From assembly GCA_044375625.1 (NCBI GenBank), contig JBILMH010000018.1:1-29215 (forward strand): a stretch of 29,215 nucleotides of DNA, read 5' to 3'. Positions 1-7,779 of this stretch are shown piece by piece; within the stretch, counting starts at the first letter, position 1; each line of letters begins with the position of its first letter. A model generated the notes under the pieces. It made no database searches, was not told the origin of the DNA, and worked only from the letters and a program-made list of their open reading frames with translations. A program made the translations under genes and the position numbers. This DNA is from CAISOG01 sp044375625. GTDB taxonomy: Bacteria > Pseudomonadota > Alphaproteobacteria > CAISOG01.

Positions 1-953
1 ATAGCCTTTTTTGCATTCTCCTCTCTGCATTTTCCCAGATGTTCGGTTAATGCCTTCTCAGCAGCCGTAATGGTCGCCTCATTATTCGAGACTAAGGCCT
101 CTCGATAGGCATTCTGCAATTTTTTGGCTTCTTCATAGGATGGTTTATCCAAAGCCAACAGCTTGTCTTTAATGTCGTACAGCGTGTCTTTAATGTCGTC
201 TGGCACACTTGATAGATCTAATAGATTTTCGGGTTGGTTAGCTGCATAATAAAAAGCAAGATTCCATGTAATAGAGTCTAAATTTTCAGGACTTAGAAAA
301 TTTGCCGAGTTTAGATTGCCAACATGCGGCAAATATACTTCACTGACATCTGTCAGGCTTAAATCAGCCCTCTGCAGCCTATTATCGCAAAATATAGACT
401 TCCGCAGCGTAGCCCCCCGTAGGTTAGCTCCTATCAGGACAACTTTCTCCAGGTCAGCACACAGGTTAGCCCCCCGTAGGTCAGCCCCCTGCAGGTCAAC
501 CCCCCGCAGGCCAGCCCTCTGCAGGTTAACCCCCCGCAGTTGAGCCTCTTTCAGGTTGGCTCCGTCCAGGACAGCCATATGCAGGCAGTCAGGGCTTTTT
601 GCGACAGCAGCCTCCAGAAGGTTTTTGATTTCAGGATCGGTCACAAAATCAGCGCCCATAAAAGCCGGCCTGGTGACTGCTGTAACCTGGTCATCGTCAT
701 TAACCTGCAGGGCAAGTGCTTCTTGCGCGGTTGTCAGATCGTCATCGTTTATACCCAGTTGACGCGCGCGTTCTTTCGCTTCATTGAGCTTAAAACCCTC
801 TGCGGCTAGGCATAGATAAAACTTTTGTGCTGGGTTGAGGGGACTATAAGATCTTTCGTCGACAGGCGTATTCCGGTTTTGTTTCCACAGCTGTCTTTGT
901 GCTGTAGTGACCTCACCGTTTGTTACCCTAAGCCCATTTATCGATAATGCCAT
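1..953 (-). CDS. Pentapeptide-repeat protein, C-terminus cut by window edge
   Basis: An open frame of 317 codons runs on the minus strand from ATG at 953 to the window edge without a stop. AAGGA lies 10 bases before the ATG. Residues 1-120 are a mostly polar region I do not recognise. Residues about 127-204 are pentapeptide repeats of the A(N/D)LxG type, such as LDGANLKEAQLRGVNLQ, which in known families fold into a right-handed beta-helix. One break near residues 188-192 splits the helix. After about residue 225 the chain becomes charged and helix-prone (EEAKKLQNAYREAL), suggesting a coiled region. There is no signal peptide or membrane segment. Such repeats occur in gyrase-protecting proteins and in effectors, but most have no known function and I assign none. 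The surrounding DNA is more AT-rich than the housekeeping genes, which suggests accessory DNA. The family is secure; the role is unknown. Confidence 0.85.
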   Translation of the reverse strand, partial: MALSINGLRVTNGEVTTAQRQLWKQNRNTPVDERSYSPLNPAQKFYLCLAAEGFKLNEAKERARQLGINDDDLTTAQEALALQVNDDDQVTAVTRPAFMGADFVTDPEIKNLLEAAVAKSPDCLHMAVLDGANLKEAQLRGVNLQRAGLRGVDLQGADLRGANLCADLEKVVLIGANLRGATLRKSIFCDNRLQRADLSLTDVSEVYLPHVGNLNSANFLSPENLDSITWNLAFYYAANQPENLLDLSSVPDDIKDTLYDIKDKLLALDKPSYEEAKKLQNAYREALVSNNEATITAAEKALTEHLGKCREENAKKA

Positions 954-1061
954 CTCACCTAATTCCTTCTTTTAATTGTTAACGTCTTGGCCTAGTCCCA
1001 TCAAAGTCGATTTGCGATGCAAAATGACCTTAAAAGAGATTTGGCTAGCAAATTACAATCA

Positions 1062-1090
1062 TTAATAATCTATTAAATAGATAGAGTCAA
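1062..1090 (-). promoter_or_regulatory. Predicted promoter of the pentapeptide-repeat gene
   Basis: On the minus strand a TTGACT -35 box (plus positions 1085-1090) is followed by a 17-base spacer and a TATTAA -10 box (1062-1067). The start codon is about 108 bases downstream, so the mRNA would have a leader of about 100 bases. Prediction from sequence only. Confidence 0.5.
1068..1082. promoter_or_regulatory. Perfect 15-base palindrome in the promoter spacer
   Basis: ATCTATTAAATAGAT reads as seven bases, one central base and the seven-base complement. It fills nearly the whole space between the -35 and -10 boxes of the promoter at 1062-1090. This is the classical place for a repressor operator. 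No regulator gene is adjacent in the window. Confidence 0.45.
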
Positions 1091-1135
1091 TGCAAATTTT
1101 GATAAAAAAGCACTAACTCACCCGTATCACAGGTC

Positions 1136-1226
1136 GTCATCCTCCGCGAAAGCGGGGGATCCATACGATATTAGGGCGTGGAAAGGCGGCGACAGGGTAC
1201 TGGATCTCCGCCTGCGCGGAGATGAC
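1136..1226. repeat. Dispersed palindromic repeat, family A copy 1
   Basis: Two imperfect hairpins face each other. The left one (1136-1164) begins GTCATCCTCCGCG and ends GGGGGATCCAT. The right one (1199-1226) begins TGGATCTCCGCC and ends GGAGATGAC. The same arrangement recurs at 4888-4987 and 16227-16318, with half or altered copies near 16065 and 16559. Similar ATTCCC...GGGAAT elements (for example dRS3 of Neisseria) are known in other Proteobacteria. A further hairpin with a 10-base stem lies just after, at 1231-1259. Confidence 0.75.
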
Positions 1227-1251
1227 AATAGAGAGGTGGCGCGGATGTTGC

Positions 1252-1349
1252 CGCCTCTCTCACATACCCCCCACCGGATCGCTGTCCGCGATCCGACTCC
1301 CCCCCATCCCCCATCTGGTCAAAGCGGCAAAAAGGGGGTATGAGAGGCG
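1252..1349. repeat. GC-rich repeat, family B copy 1, with inverted ends
   Basis: The element ends in inverted repeats: CGCCTCTC (1252-1259) and CATACCCCC (1263-1271) pair with GGGGGTATG (1334-1342) and GAGAGGCG (1342-1349). Inside is a perfect hairpin, GGATCGC-TGTCC-GCGATCC, at 1276-1294. The core CCACCGGATCGCTG is shared with the copies near 14629 and 16520. The stretch 954-1391 otherwise holds only the pentapeptide-gene promoter and family A copy 1; I see no gene in it. Confidence 0.65.
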
Positions 1350-1391
1350 CTATGTCATACGGTTTAGGCCGTCAACCCACCGAATCATGCG

Positions 1392-3419
1392 ATGCTGTTA
1401 CAAATTCACGAACCTGGCCAGACCCCCGACCCACACAGCACGGGCGTTGCCACCCCCAAACAGGGGTTGGCGATTGGGATCGACCTGGGCACCACCCACA
1501 GCGTCGCCGCCATCATGGAGGTGGGCGTGGGCAGCGGTAGTGCCGACAACATGGCCGACAACAACACTACTATCAACCCGGGCACCGTTCGCGTGCTGGC
1601 CACCGATGCGGCGGCGCGCAGCCCCAGCCTGATGCCATCCGTGGTGGCCTATGGCCGCGATGGCCAGGTGGCGGCGGTTGGGACGGCGGCGTTGCGCCTT
1701 CTTGGCCAGGGGGACTACACCGTCATTCGCTCTGTCAAGCGGCTGATGGGGCGTGGGCTGGCCGATATCATGCCAATCGCGGGGCAATTCGCCTGGCCAT
1801 TGCTAGCCGCCTCTGATGCGGATGCAGCAAACACGGCGATGGTGCAGTTGCAGCTGGCTGGCGGCCGAATCATCACCCCGGTGGAGGTGGCGGCGGACAT
1901 TTTGCGCGCCCTGAAGGAGGAGGTGGAGGAGGGGGCGGGAACGCCCGTGACCCAGGCCGTCATCACCGTGCCCGCCTATTTTGACGATGCCGCCCGCAGC
2001 GCGACCCGCGACGCCGCCCGCCTGGCCGGGTTGGAGGTATTGCGGCTGCTGAATGAGCCGACCGCCGCCGCGTTAGCCTATGGGCTGGACGATGCCGAGG
2101 CGGTGGACGATGACGCTACAGAGCCTGAGGCGAAGCAGGGGACATTTTTGATTTATGATTTGGGCGGCGGTACCTTTGATGTATCGCTGCTGAAGCTGGA
2201 GGGCGGGGTGTTTCGGGTGTTGGCCACCGCGGGCGACACCCAATATGGCGGCGACGACCTGGATCGACGGATTCTGGAGCATTGGTTGGCAGCGGGGCAG
2301 GTGCCGCAGCCGCCCGCCGATCTGACCACCCTGACCCAACTGCTGCTGGCCGCCAAAAGCGTGAAGGAACAGTTGGGGCAACAGGAGATGGCCAGCTTAA
2401 CCCCAGCCATCGGGCAGGCAGCCCCCCTTAACCTAAGCCTTAATCGCGCAACCCTGAGCCAGCTGGCCAGCGATTGGTTGCAACCCAGCCTGGATCTGGT
2501 GGCGCGGGTGCTGCAAGACGGTGGGGTGACGGCTGACCAGCTGACCGGCATCGTGCTGGTGGGCGGTTCCACCCGCCTGGGATCGCTGAAACAACTGTTG
2601 CATGACCGTTTCGCCTGCCCCTTGTTTGATAGCGTCAACCCGGATGAGGTGGTGGCGGTCGGTGCCGCGCGGCAGGCGCACGCCCTGACTCAGGGGGCTG
2701 CCCACCTGCTGCTGGACGTGACGCCGCTATCCCTGGGGCTGGAAACCATGGGGGGCGTGGTGGAAAAGCTGATCCACCGCAACAGCCCTATCCCCTGTCA
2801 GGCCAGCATCGATTACACCACCTATCAGGATGGCCAAACCGCCATGCTGATCCATGTGGTGCAGGGGGAATGGGAAACGGTCGAACAGTGTCGCAGCCTG
2901 GCACGCTTTACCCTTAGCGGCATTCCGCCGATGATGGCGGGCATGGCCAAGGTGCAGGTCAGCTTTGCCCTGGACGCTGATGGGCTGTTAACCGTTACCG
3001 CGCGGGAGCTGACCACTGGCGTGGTGCAGGAGGTGGCGGTAAAGCCTAGCTATGGCCTGTCGGAGGACAGCATGGCGGAAATGCTGATGACCAGCATGGC
3101 GGGGGCGAGTGATGACATGGCCAACAGGCTGTGGCGCGATGCGGTGGTGGAGGCGGGTCGCCTGCTGAACCTGCTGACCCGTTCGCTGGCCGAAGATGGC
3201 GACCTGCTGGATGCTGAGGAGGCGGCGGCGATTGCCGCGCAACAACAGGTGGTGGAACGGACGATGGGCGATGCGGCTCAAGACCGCGATGCCCTGCTGA
3301 CCGCGACTGCCACCCTGGAACAGCTGGTCACCCCCTTTGCCGAACGACGCGTCAACCGTGCCTTTACCCGCACCATCGGCGGCCAGACGTTAGAAAGCGC
3401 CAAGCAAGTTATTGGCTAG
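1392..3419 (+). CDS. hscA: Fe-S assembly chaperone HscA (Hsp70 family)
   Basis: HscA is the specialised Hsp70 that, with HscB, drives transfer of Fe-S clusters from the IscU scaffold in an ATP-dependent cycle in the cytoplasm. Hsp70 signatures are present: DLGTTHS at residues 31-37, VITVPAYFDDA at 190-200, NEPTAAALAYG at 221-231, DLGGGTFDVSLL at 256-267, and a later VGGSTR. The N-terminus (MLLQIHEPG) matches the HscA-specific start, which favours this ATG although no good ribosome binding site precedes it. At 675 residues it is longer than the E. coli protein (616). Extra residues lie around 44-62, 140-152 and in an acidic insert at about 232-249. fdx follows after about 150 bases, as in isc operons, but iscS, iscU, iscA and hscB are not upstream; repeats and a pentapeptide-repeat gene are there instead. 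Confidence 0.95.
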   Translation: MLLQIHEPGQTPDPHSTGVATPKQGLAIGIDLGTTHSVAAIMEVGVGSGSADNMADNNTTINPGTVRVLATDAAARSPSLMPSVVAYGRDGQVAAVGTAALRLLGQGDYTVIRSVKRLMGRGLADIMPIAGQFAWPLLAASDADAANTAMVQLQLAGGRIITPVEVAADILRALKEEVEEGAGTPVTQAVITVPAYFDDAARSATRDAARLAGLEVLRLLNEPTAAALAYGLDDAEAVDDDATEPEAKQGTFLIYDLGGGTFDVSLLKLEGGVFRVLATAGDTQYGGDDLDRRILEHWLAAGQVPQPPADLTTLTQLLLAAKSVKEQLGQQEMASLTPAIGQAAPLNLSLNRATLSQLASDWLQPSLDLVARVLQDGGVTADQLTGIVLVGGSTRLGSLKQLLHDRFACPLFDSVNPDEVVAVGAARQAHALTQGAAHLLLDVTPLSLGLETMGGVVEKLIHRNSPIPCQASIDYTTYQDGQTAMLIHVVQGEWETVEQCRSLARFTLSGIPPMMAGMAKVQVSFALDADGLLTVTARELTTGVVQEVAVKPSYGLSEDSMAEMLMTSMAGASDDMANRLWRDAVVEAGRLLNLLTRSLAEDGDLLDAEEAAAIAAQQQVVERTMGDAAQDRDALLTATATLEQLVTPFAERRVNRAFTRTIGGQTLESAKQVIG

Positions 3420-3497
3420 GCGCATGGCTTCAACCCCTGCCCGTACTCATATTGTAATGTGGGAAAGGAAAGGGGGGCTTTTCCCCGAACAAAATGA

Positions 3498-3526
3498 TTG
3501 CCAATTGCTTTCGAACGGGGCATAAG
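3498..3526 (+). promoter_or_regulatory. Possible promoter of fdx
   Basis: TTGCCA (3498-3503), a 17-base spacer and CATAAG (3521-3526) lie in the gap between hscA and fdx. If real, fdx can be transcribed separately from hscA. Both boxes deviate from consensus. Confidence 0.35.
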
Positions 3527-3570
3527 CTTAGCGTTCATTCATTCCACGTTATTTGTTGTGTGAGATTACC

Positions 3571-3915
3571 ATGCCCAAAATGACCTTTGTTGACCGTGAC
3601 GGTACCGCCCAACAGGTGGATGCGCCGATAGGCCTGTCCGTGTTGGAAATTGCCCACCGCAACCAAATCGATCTGGAAGGCGCCTGTGAGGGCAGCCTGG
3701 CTTGCTCCACCTGCCATGTGGTGGTCGATGCCGACGATTATGACCGCCTGCCCTCCGCGACCGAGGCGGAGGAAGATATGTTGGATCTGGCCTTTGGCCT
3801 GACCCATACCAGCCGCCTGGGATGCCAGATCATCATCACGCCAGAGCTGGATGGGTTGACCGTCCGTCTGCCCGCCGCCACCCGCAACATGCAGGTGGAC
3901 AAGAAAAAGGCATAA
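3571..3915 (+). CDS. fdx: ISC-type [2Fe-2S] ferredoxin
   Basis: Adrenodoxin-type ferredoxin, expected to supply electrons for Fe-S cluster assembly together with HscA. With the start at ATG 3571 the protein is 114 residues, the usual length. The cluster ligands are visible as Cys39, Cys45, Cys48 and Cys85, in the order CEGSLACSTC followed by LGC, which is the ISC ferredoxin spacing. An in-frame TTG at 3553 would add six residues (MLCEIT) including an extra cysteine, and is less likely. No strong ribosome binding site is visible for either start. The gene lies about 150 bases after hscA on the same strand, so the two belong to the same pathway even if fdx has its own promoter. Confidence 0.95.
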   Translation: MPKMTFVDRDGTAQQVDAPIGLSVLEIAHRNQIDLEGACEGSLACSTCHVVVDADDYDRLPSATEAEEDMLDLAFGLTHTSRLGCQIIITPELDGLTVRLPAATRNMQVDKKKA

Positions 3916-3978
3916 CAACCCCGTGGCAAACAGTTTTTGGCTATAAAAATTGACGGCCAGAAATTGTGAAAAAGGGGT

Positions 3979-4007
3979 TTGACAAAGCCCTAAATTTTCC
4001 TTAAGTT
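3979..4007 (+). promoter_or_regulatory. Predicted promoter of rplU-rpmA
   Basis: A perfect TTGACA -35 box (3979-3984), a 17-base spacer and a TAAGTT -10 box (4002-4007) lie just before rplU. The predicted start near 4014 gives a leader of about 20 bases holding the AAGGA ribosome binding site. Confidence 0.7.
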
Positions 4008-4034
4008 TCCTCATTCTCTAAGGATAGGATTACA

Positions 4035-4571
4035 ATGTACGCAATCATTCGCACCGGTGGCAAACAATATCGCGTTGAGCCAAATCGCAGCATTCGTGTT
4101 GAAAAACTGGATGGTGACGCGGGCAGCCGTATCACGCTGAACGATGTGATGTTGATTGGCGGGGATAAGCCCCTTATCGGCACCCCAACCGTGCAGGGTG
4201 CGGTGGTCAACGTCGAAGTGGTTGAACAAACCCGCAACGATACCGTTTTGGTGTTCAAAAAAATTCGTCGTCACAACCACCGTCGCAAAAACGGTCACCG
4301 CCAGCCGATTACCGTGCTGAAAGTTCTGGAAATTCTGCGCCCTGGTGAATCATCAGGCTTGCCAGCGCAAAAAGATGTTGCTGTTAAGTCAGAAGCTGTT
4401 GAAACGGCCGCAAAGGTTGCTCCTAAAACTGTTAAAGCTGCCGCCACCAAAACCGCGGCTAAGCCAGTTGCGGCAAAAGCTGCTGCGAAGGCTCCCGCTA
4501 AGGCAACCACGGCGAAGTCTGCCCCTGCGGCAGAAACCCCACAAACCCAATCAAGCGACAAAGCGGAGTAG
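4035..4571 (+). CDS. rplU: Ribosomal protein L21 (bL21) with long Ala/Lys tail
   Basis: Residues 1 to about 102 are a standard bL21, a 50S subunit protein that binds 23S rRNA: MYAIIRTGGKQYRVEP at the start, then the basic FKKIRRHNHRRKNGHRQP loop typical of the family. The total length of 178 residues is far above the usual 103 or so. From about residue 106 there is a low-complexity tail rich in Ala, Lys, Pro and Thr with repeated AAKA and APAKA units, ending in an acidic TQSSDKAE. The tail resembles histone H1-like sequences and is probably disordered. AAGGA lies 11 bases before the ATG. rpmA follows after six bases, so the two are co-transcribed. Confidence 0.96.
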   Translation: MYAIIRTGGKQYRVEPNRSIRVEKLDGDAGSRITLNDVMLIGGDKPLIGTPTVQGAVVNVEVVEQTRNDTVLVFKKIRRHNHRRKNGHRQPITVLKVLEILRPGESSGLPAQKDVAVKSEAVETAAKVAPKTVKAAATKTAAKPVAAKAAAKAPAKATTAKSAPAAETPQTQSSDKAE

Positions 4572-4577
4572 CGCGTC

Positions 4578-4844
4578 ATGGCACATAAAAAAGCTGGTGG
4601 TAGTTCACGTAACGGACGCGATTCCGCGGGTCGCAGACTTGGTGTAAAAAAATACGGTGGTGAGCGCGTTATCGCCGGCAACATCATCATTCGTCAGCGT
4701 GGCACCAAATTTCATCCTGGCAGCAATGTTGGCCTGGGGCGCGATCACACCATCTTTGCGATGACGGAAGGCACTGTGCAGTTCAGCCGTGGTCGGCTTA
4801 ACCGCGTATCGGTTAGTGTCGTGCCGTTGGCTGTAGCGGCCTAA
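4578..4844 (+). CDS. rpmA: Ribosomal protein L27 (bL27)
   Basis: A full-length bL27 of 88 residues with the conserved start MAHKKAGGSSRNGRDS, whose flexible N-terminus reaches the peptidyl transferase centre of the 50S subunit, and the core GVKKYGGERVIAGNIIIRQRG. There is no N-terminal pre-sequence of the kind cleaved in Firmicutes. GGAG lies nine bases before the ATG, overlapping the end of rplU, which implies coupled translation. The GTPase gene obgE, which often follows rpmA, is absent here; a dispersed repeat follows instead. Confidence 0.97.
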   Translation: MAHKKAGGSSRNGRDSAGRRLGVKKYGGERVIAGNIIIRQRGTKFHPGSNVGLGRDHTIFAMTEGTVQFSRGRLNRVSVSVVPLAVAA

Positions 4845-4887
4845 GCCGCTTTCTAACCGAATTAAGCCCGTAATATCAGACCCCCCT

Positions 4888-4987
4888 GTCATTCCCACGA
4901 AGGTGGGAATCCATGCGGCGGCGCGGTATTGGGGTGAGTAGCGACATTGGAACGACTATAATGGATCCCCGCCTGCGCGGGGATGAC
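4888..4987. repeat. Dispersed palindromic repeat, family A copy 2
   Basis: The left hairpin GTCATTCCCACGAAGGTGGG (4888-4907) is continued by AATCCATGCGGCG. The right hairpin (4961-4987) runs from ATGGATCCCCGCC to GGGGATGAC. The outer GTCAT and ATGAC ends match copy 1. The gap 4845-5147 between rpmA and the SDR gene holds nothing else that I recognise. Confidence 0.8.
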
Positions 4988-5147
4988 GGCGCGGTATGCT
5001 GAAATACCGATAGCGCCTTGCCTGAGCAAACCGTGCAATTGCGCTATGGCCATTTTACCTTGGCTAAGTTACAGTACAACATTCCTTCGCACCTCAGCGA
5101 TGGTTGCCTACCCATTTTACCCTACAAACCGCATACAGGGTTTTGCC

Positions 5148-6128
5148 ATGACCACTCACAGCACCACTACCCATAATACCACGCCCCATACCACCACCAT
5201 TTTCGGGGGTAGCGGGTTTTTGGGGCGCCATATCGTCAAACGGCTGGCGGCGCGTGGTGATATCGTTAAGGTGGCGGTGCGCCATCCCGAACGGGCAAAC
5301 TTTTTGAAACCGATGGGCGATGTGGGGCAGATTGTTTTGCTGAAAGCCAATTTGCAGGATCCCGCCGCCGTGATCGATGTGGTCGCTGGCAGTGATACGG
5401 TTATCAATTGTGTGGGTCTGTTGGCCGAATCTGGGCGCCAACGCTTTGCCAGCTTGCATGTCGATGGCGTCCGTCGGATTGCCCAGGCGGCTGAGGTGAT
5501 GGAGGTGGATCGTTTTATCCACCTGTCGGCCATTGGCGCGGATCCCAATGCCGATGCGCTGTACAGCCGCACCAAGGGTTTGGGGGAACAGGCCGCGCGG
5601 GAGGCTTTTCCCAACGTCACCATTTTGCGACCCAGCCTGGTATTTGGGGCAGAGGATAAGTTTTTCAATTTGTTTGCGGGGTTTGCCCGCTGGTTGCCCG
5701 CGCTGCCAGTTTTTGGCGGTGGCCACAACAAATTCCAACCTGTTTATGTGGGCGATGTTGCCGATGCGGTGATGGCGGCACTGAACAATCCTGATACCGC
5801 GGGCAAAACCTTTGAGCTGGGGGGCCCCGCAACCTACAGCTTTCGCCAGCTGTTGCAGCTAATGTTGCAAATTACTGGCTATAATCGCCTGCTAATCCCC
5901 GTGCCCATGCCACTGGCCTATCTGCAGGCCTTGATTCTGGAGCGTTTGCCCACCCCGCTGCTGACCCGCGATCAGCTGCGTTTGTTGAAAAAGGATAATG
6001 TGGTGGCGGATAAGGCGTTAACCCTAAAAGATTTAGGCATCACCCCAACCGCGCTGGAAAGCATTTTGCCCAGTTATTTGTCCGCCTTTAAAAACCCTAA
6101 GGGTCACCGCGGGGTGCAGCTGGACTAA
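5148..6128 (+). CDS. NAD(P)-binding SDR protein, complex I NDUFA9-like family
   Basis: A 326-residue atypical short-chain dehydrogenase. The dinucleotide-binding glycine motif IFGGSGFLGRHIV is near residues 18-30, and a Rossmann fold with conserved segments VINCVGLLAE, HLSAIGADPNA, RTKGLGE and ILRPSLVFG follows. This pattern fits the NDUFA9/SDR_a5 group common in alphaproteobacteria, whose mitochondrial relative is an accessory subunit of respiratory complex I; a function for the bacterial proteins is not settled. The frame is open further upstream, to an ATG at 4983, but that codon lies inside the dispersed repeat. The ATG at 5148 has CAGGG seven bases before it and starts a normal Thr/His-rich N-terminus. 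The aminopeptidase gene follows on the same strand after 50 bases. Confidence 0.88.
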   Translation: MTTHSTTTHNTTPHTTTIFGGSGFLGRHIVKRLAARGDIVKVAVRHPERANFLKPMGDVGQIVLLKANLQDPAAVIDVVAGSDTVINCVGLLAESGRQRFASLHVDGVRRIAQAAEVMEVDRFIHLSAIGADPNADALYSRTKGLGEQAAREAFPNVTILRPSLVFGAEDKFFNLFAGFARWLPALPVFGGGHNKFQPVYVGDVADAVMAALNNPDTAGKTFELGGPATYSFRQLLQLMLQITGYNRLLIPVPMPLAYLQALILERLPTPLLTRDQLRLLKKDNVVADKALTLKDLGITPTALESILPSYLSAFKNPKGHRGVQLD

Positions 6129-6178
6129 TAGCGGCTGTTTTACATTCATTCATCCAACTCAATCATAAGGTATAAAAA

Positions 6179-7624
6179 ATGACCGTGCTGTCCCTGGGAA
6201 ATGCTGGCATCACTGTGTTGCAGGGGGAGGATTTAAGCGGGCTAAGCCCAAACGGTCTGCCGCCTATTGCCTTGCGCCTGGTCACAGAATCGGATTGGGA
6301 GGCGTTGCAGCCAAGCTTGCCAGCTCATCACCAAAGCTGGGCAACGGGTCATCAATTTAAGGGGGCGGTGAATACCCACTGCCTGTTGCCAGACAGCAAT
6401 GGTAGGCCGGCGGAGGTTTTGGTCGGTATTGGCAAAAAGCCAGGGTTGTGGAGCCTGGCTTCGTTGCCAGCCAGCCTGCCCGCGGGTCTGTACACCCTGG
6501 CCGATACGGCCGCGCTGAAGCCGTCGGATACAGATTTGTTGGAAAAGTTGGCCTTAGGCTGGTTGCTGGGCGGCTATCGTTATCGGGGCATGCCCGCCAA
6601 AACGCCCCCATTCGATGTTCGGCTGGCGCTGCCAACCGGTGTCAATTCGGATGGGGTGTTTGCCCAGGCGGAAAGCATCGCCTGGATCCGCGATATGATT
6701 ATGACGCCCGCCAACCAGATGGGACCAGAGCAGTTGGCCAATGAGGCGGCAGCCCTGGCCAAGCAATTTGGTGCCAGCCTGAACATCACGATGGGTGAGG
6801 AGTTGGAGCGTGGTTTTCCATTAATTCATGCGGTCGGCAAGGCCAGCAGCCAAAGCCCCCGCCTAATCTGTATCAATTGGGGACAGGCCGATAAACCGCT
6901 GGTGGCTTTGGTGGGCAAGGGTGTGTGTTTTGATACGGGCGGACTGAACCTTAAGCCTGGCAAATACATGCTGACCATGAAAATGGATATGGGGGGTGCC
7001 GCCCACGTGCTGGGGCTGGCCAAGTTAATCATGACCGCGCAATTGCCCATCCGCCTATTAGTGGTAATTCCTGCGGTTGAAAATGCCATTGGCGGCAATG
7101 CGATGCGGCCTTCAGATGTTATCAAAAGCCGTAGTGGTCAAACGGTGGAAATTGAAAACACCGATGCTGAGGGGCGATTGATCCTGGCCGATGCCCTGTA
7201 TTATGCGGGGGAACAGGAACCCGAACTGATTGTTGATTTTGCAACCCTTACGGGTAGTGCCCTTGTGGCGTTAGGCGGCGAAATTGGCGTGTTCCTTAGC
7301 AATAACGATAAGCTGGCGGCCGAGGCCTTAGCCTTTGCAACCGCGACGGAGGATCCCCTGTGGCAATTGCCCCTTTGGGAAGACTATCTGGAACAATTGG
7401 AAAGCAAGACCGCCGATCTGCTTAGTTGTAGTGCTGCCAGTGGGGATGGCGACGCTATTTTGGCAGGATTATTTTTGCAAAAATTCGTGCCCACCGCCAT
7501 TCCCTGGATTCATTTGGATATTGCTGGATCATACGACAATGATCGGCCTGGACGTCCCAAAGGCGGCGGGGATCTTGGGGTGCGTGCCATCTATAAACTG
7601 TTGCAACAACGCTATGCGGCTTAG
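6179..7624 (+). CDS. Leucyl aminopeptidase, peptidase family M17
   Basis: A cytosolic aminopeptidase with two metal ions that removes N-terminal residues from peptides. The C-terminal catalytic domain has all the metal ligands of the family: Lys247 and Asp252 in VGKGVCFDTGG, Asp270 in MKMDMGGAA, and Asp329 and Glu331 in NTDAEGRL. The active-site Lys259 and Arg333 are also present. The N-terminal half is the variable M17 domain. At 481 residues it is a normal length. AAGG is found about nine bases before the ATG. It is likely co-transcribed with the upstream SDR gene. It belongs to the alphaproteobacterial M17 branch rather than being a close copy of E. coli PepA, so I give no symbol. Confidence 0.95.
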   Translation: MTVLSLGNAGITVLQGEDLSGLSPNGLPPIALRLVTESDWEALQPSLPAHHQSWATGHQFKGAVNTHCLLPDSNGRPAEVLVGIGKKPGLWSLASLPASLPAGLYTLADTAALKPSDTDLLEKLALGWLLGGYRYRGMPAKTPPFDVRLALPTGVNSDGVFAQAESIAWIRDMIMTPANQMGPEQLANEAAALAKQFGASLNITMGEELERGFPLIHAVGKASSQSPRLICINWGQADKPLVALVGKGVCFDTGGLNLKPGKYMLTMKMDMGGAAHVLGLAKLIMTAQLPIRLLVVIPAVENAIGGNAMRPSDVIKSRSGQTVEIENTDAEGRLILADALYYAGEQEPELIVDFATLTGSALVALGGEIGVFLSNNDKLAAEALAFATATEDPLWQLPLWEDYLEQLESKTADLLSCSAASGDGDAILAGLFLQKFVPTAIPWIHLDIAGSYDNDRPGRPKGGGDLGVRAIYKLLQQRYAA

Positions 7625-7779
7625 GAGTAATCGTTCCATCGACTGGTTGTGATTGGTTGTCAACGCTTTGTCATGCAGATTTGTTAGACTTTTAGAAAGT
7701 TTTTCTGTAACTTAAAGGCGTTGCCATTTGTTCTTTAGGAAAGAGTTTTCATTTCCATTTCTGTCTGTAGGATTTTTTC

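Noticed and set aside
316..809. Open frames on the plus strand rich in Arg, Ser and Pro
   Set aside because: They are antisense to the pentapeptide-repeat gene, whose minus-strand frame has clear repeats, a promoter and a ribosome binding site.
1222..1632. A 136-codon open frame before and over hscA
   Set aside because: It begins inside dispersed repeats and runs over the hscA N-terminus in another frame; low-complexity Pro/Arg composition and no family features.
3455..3490. Terminator between hscA and fdx
   Set aside because: GGAAAG and CTTTTCC can pair only imperfectly around a G-run, and no T-run follows.
4983..5147. Upstream start for the SDR gene
   Set aside because: The ATG at 4983 is part of a family A repeat. 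The ATG at 5148 has a better ribosome binding site and begins the normal N-terminus.
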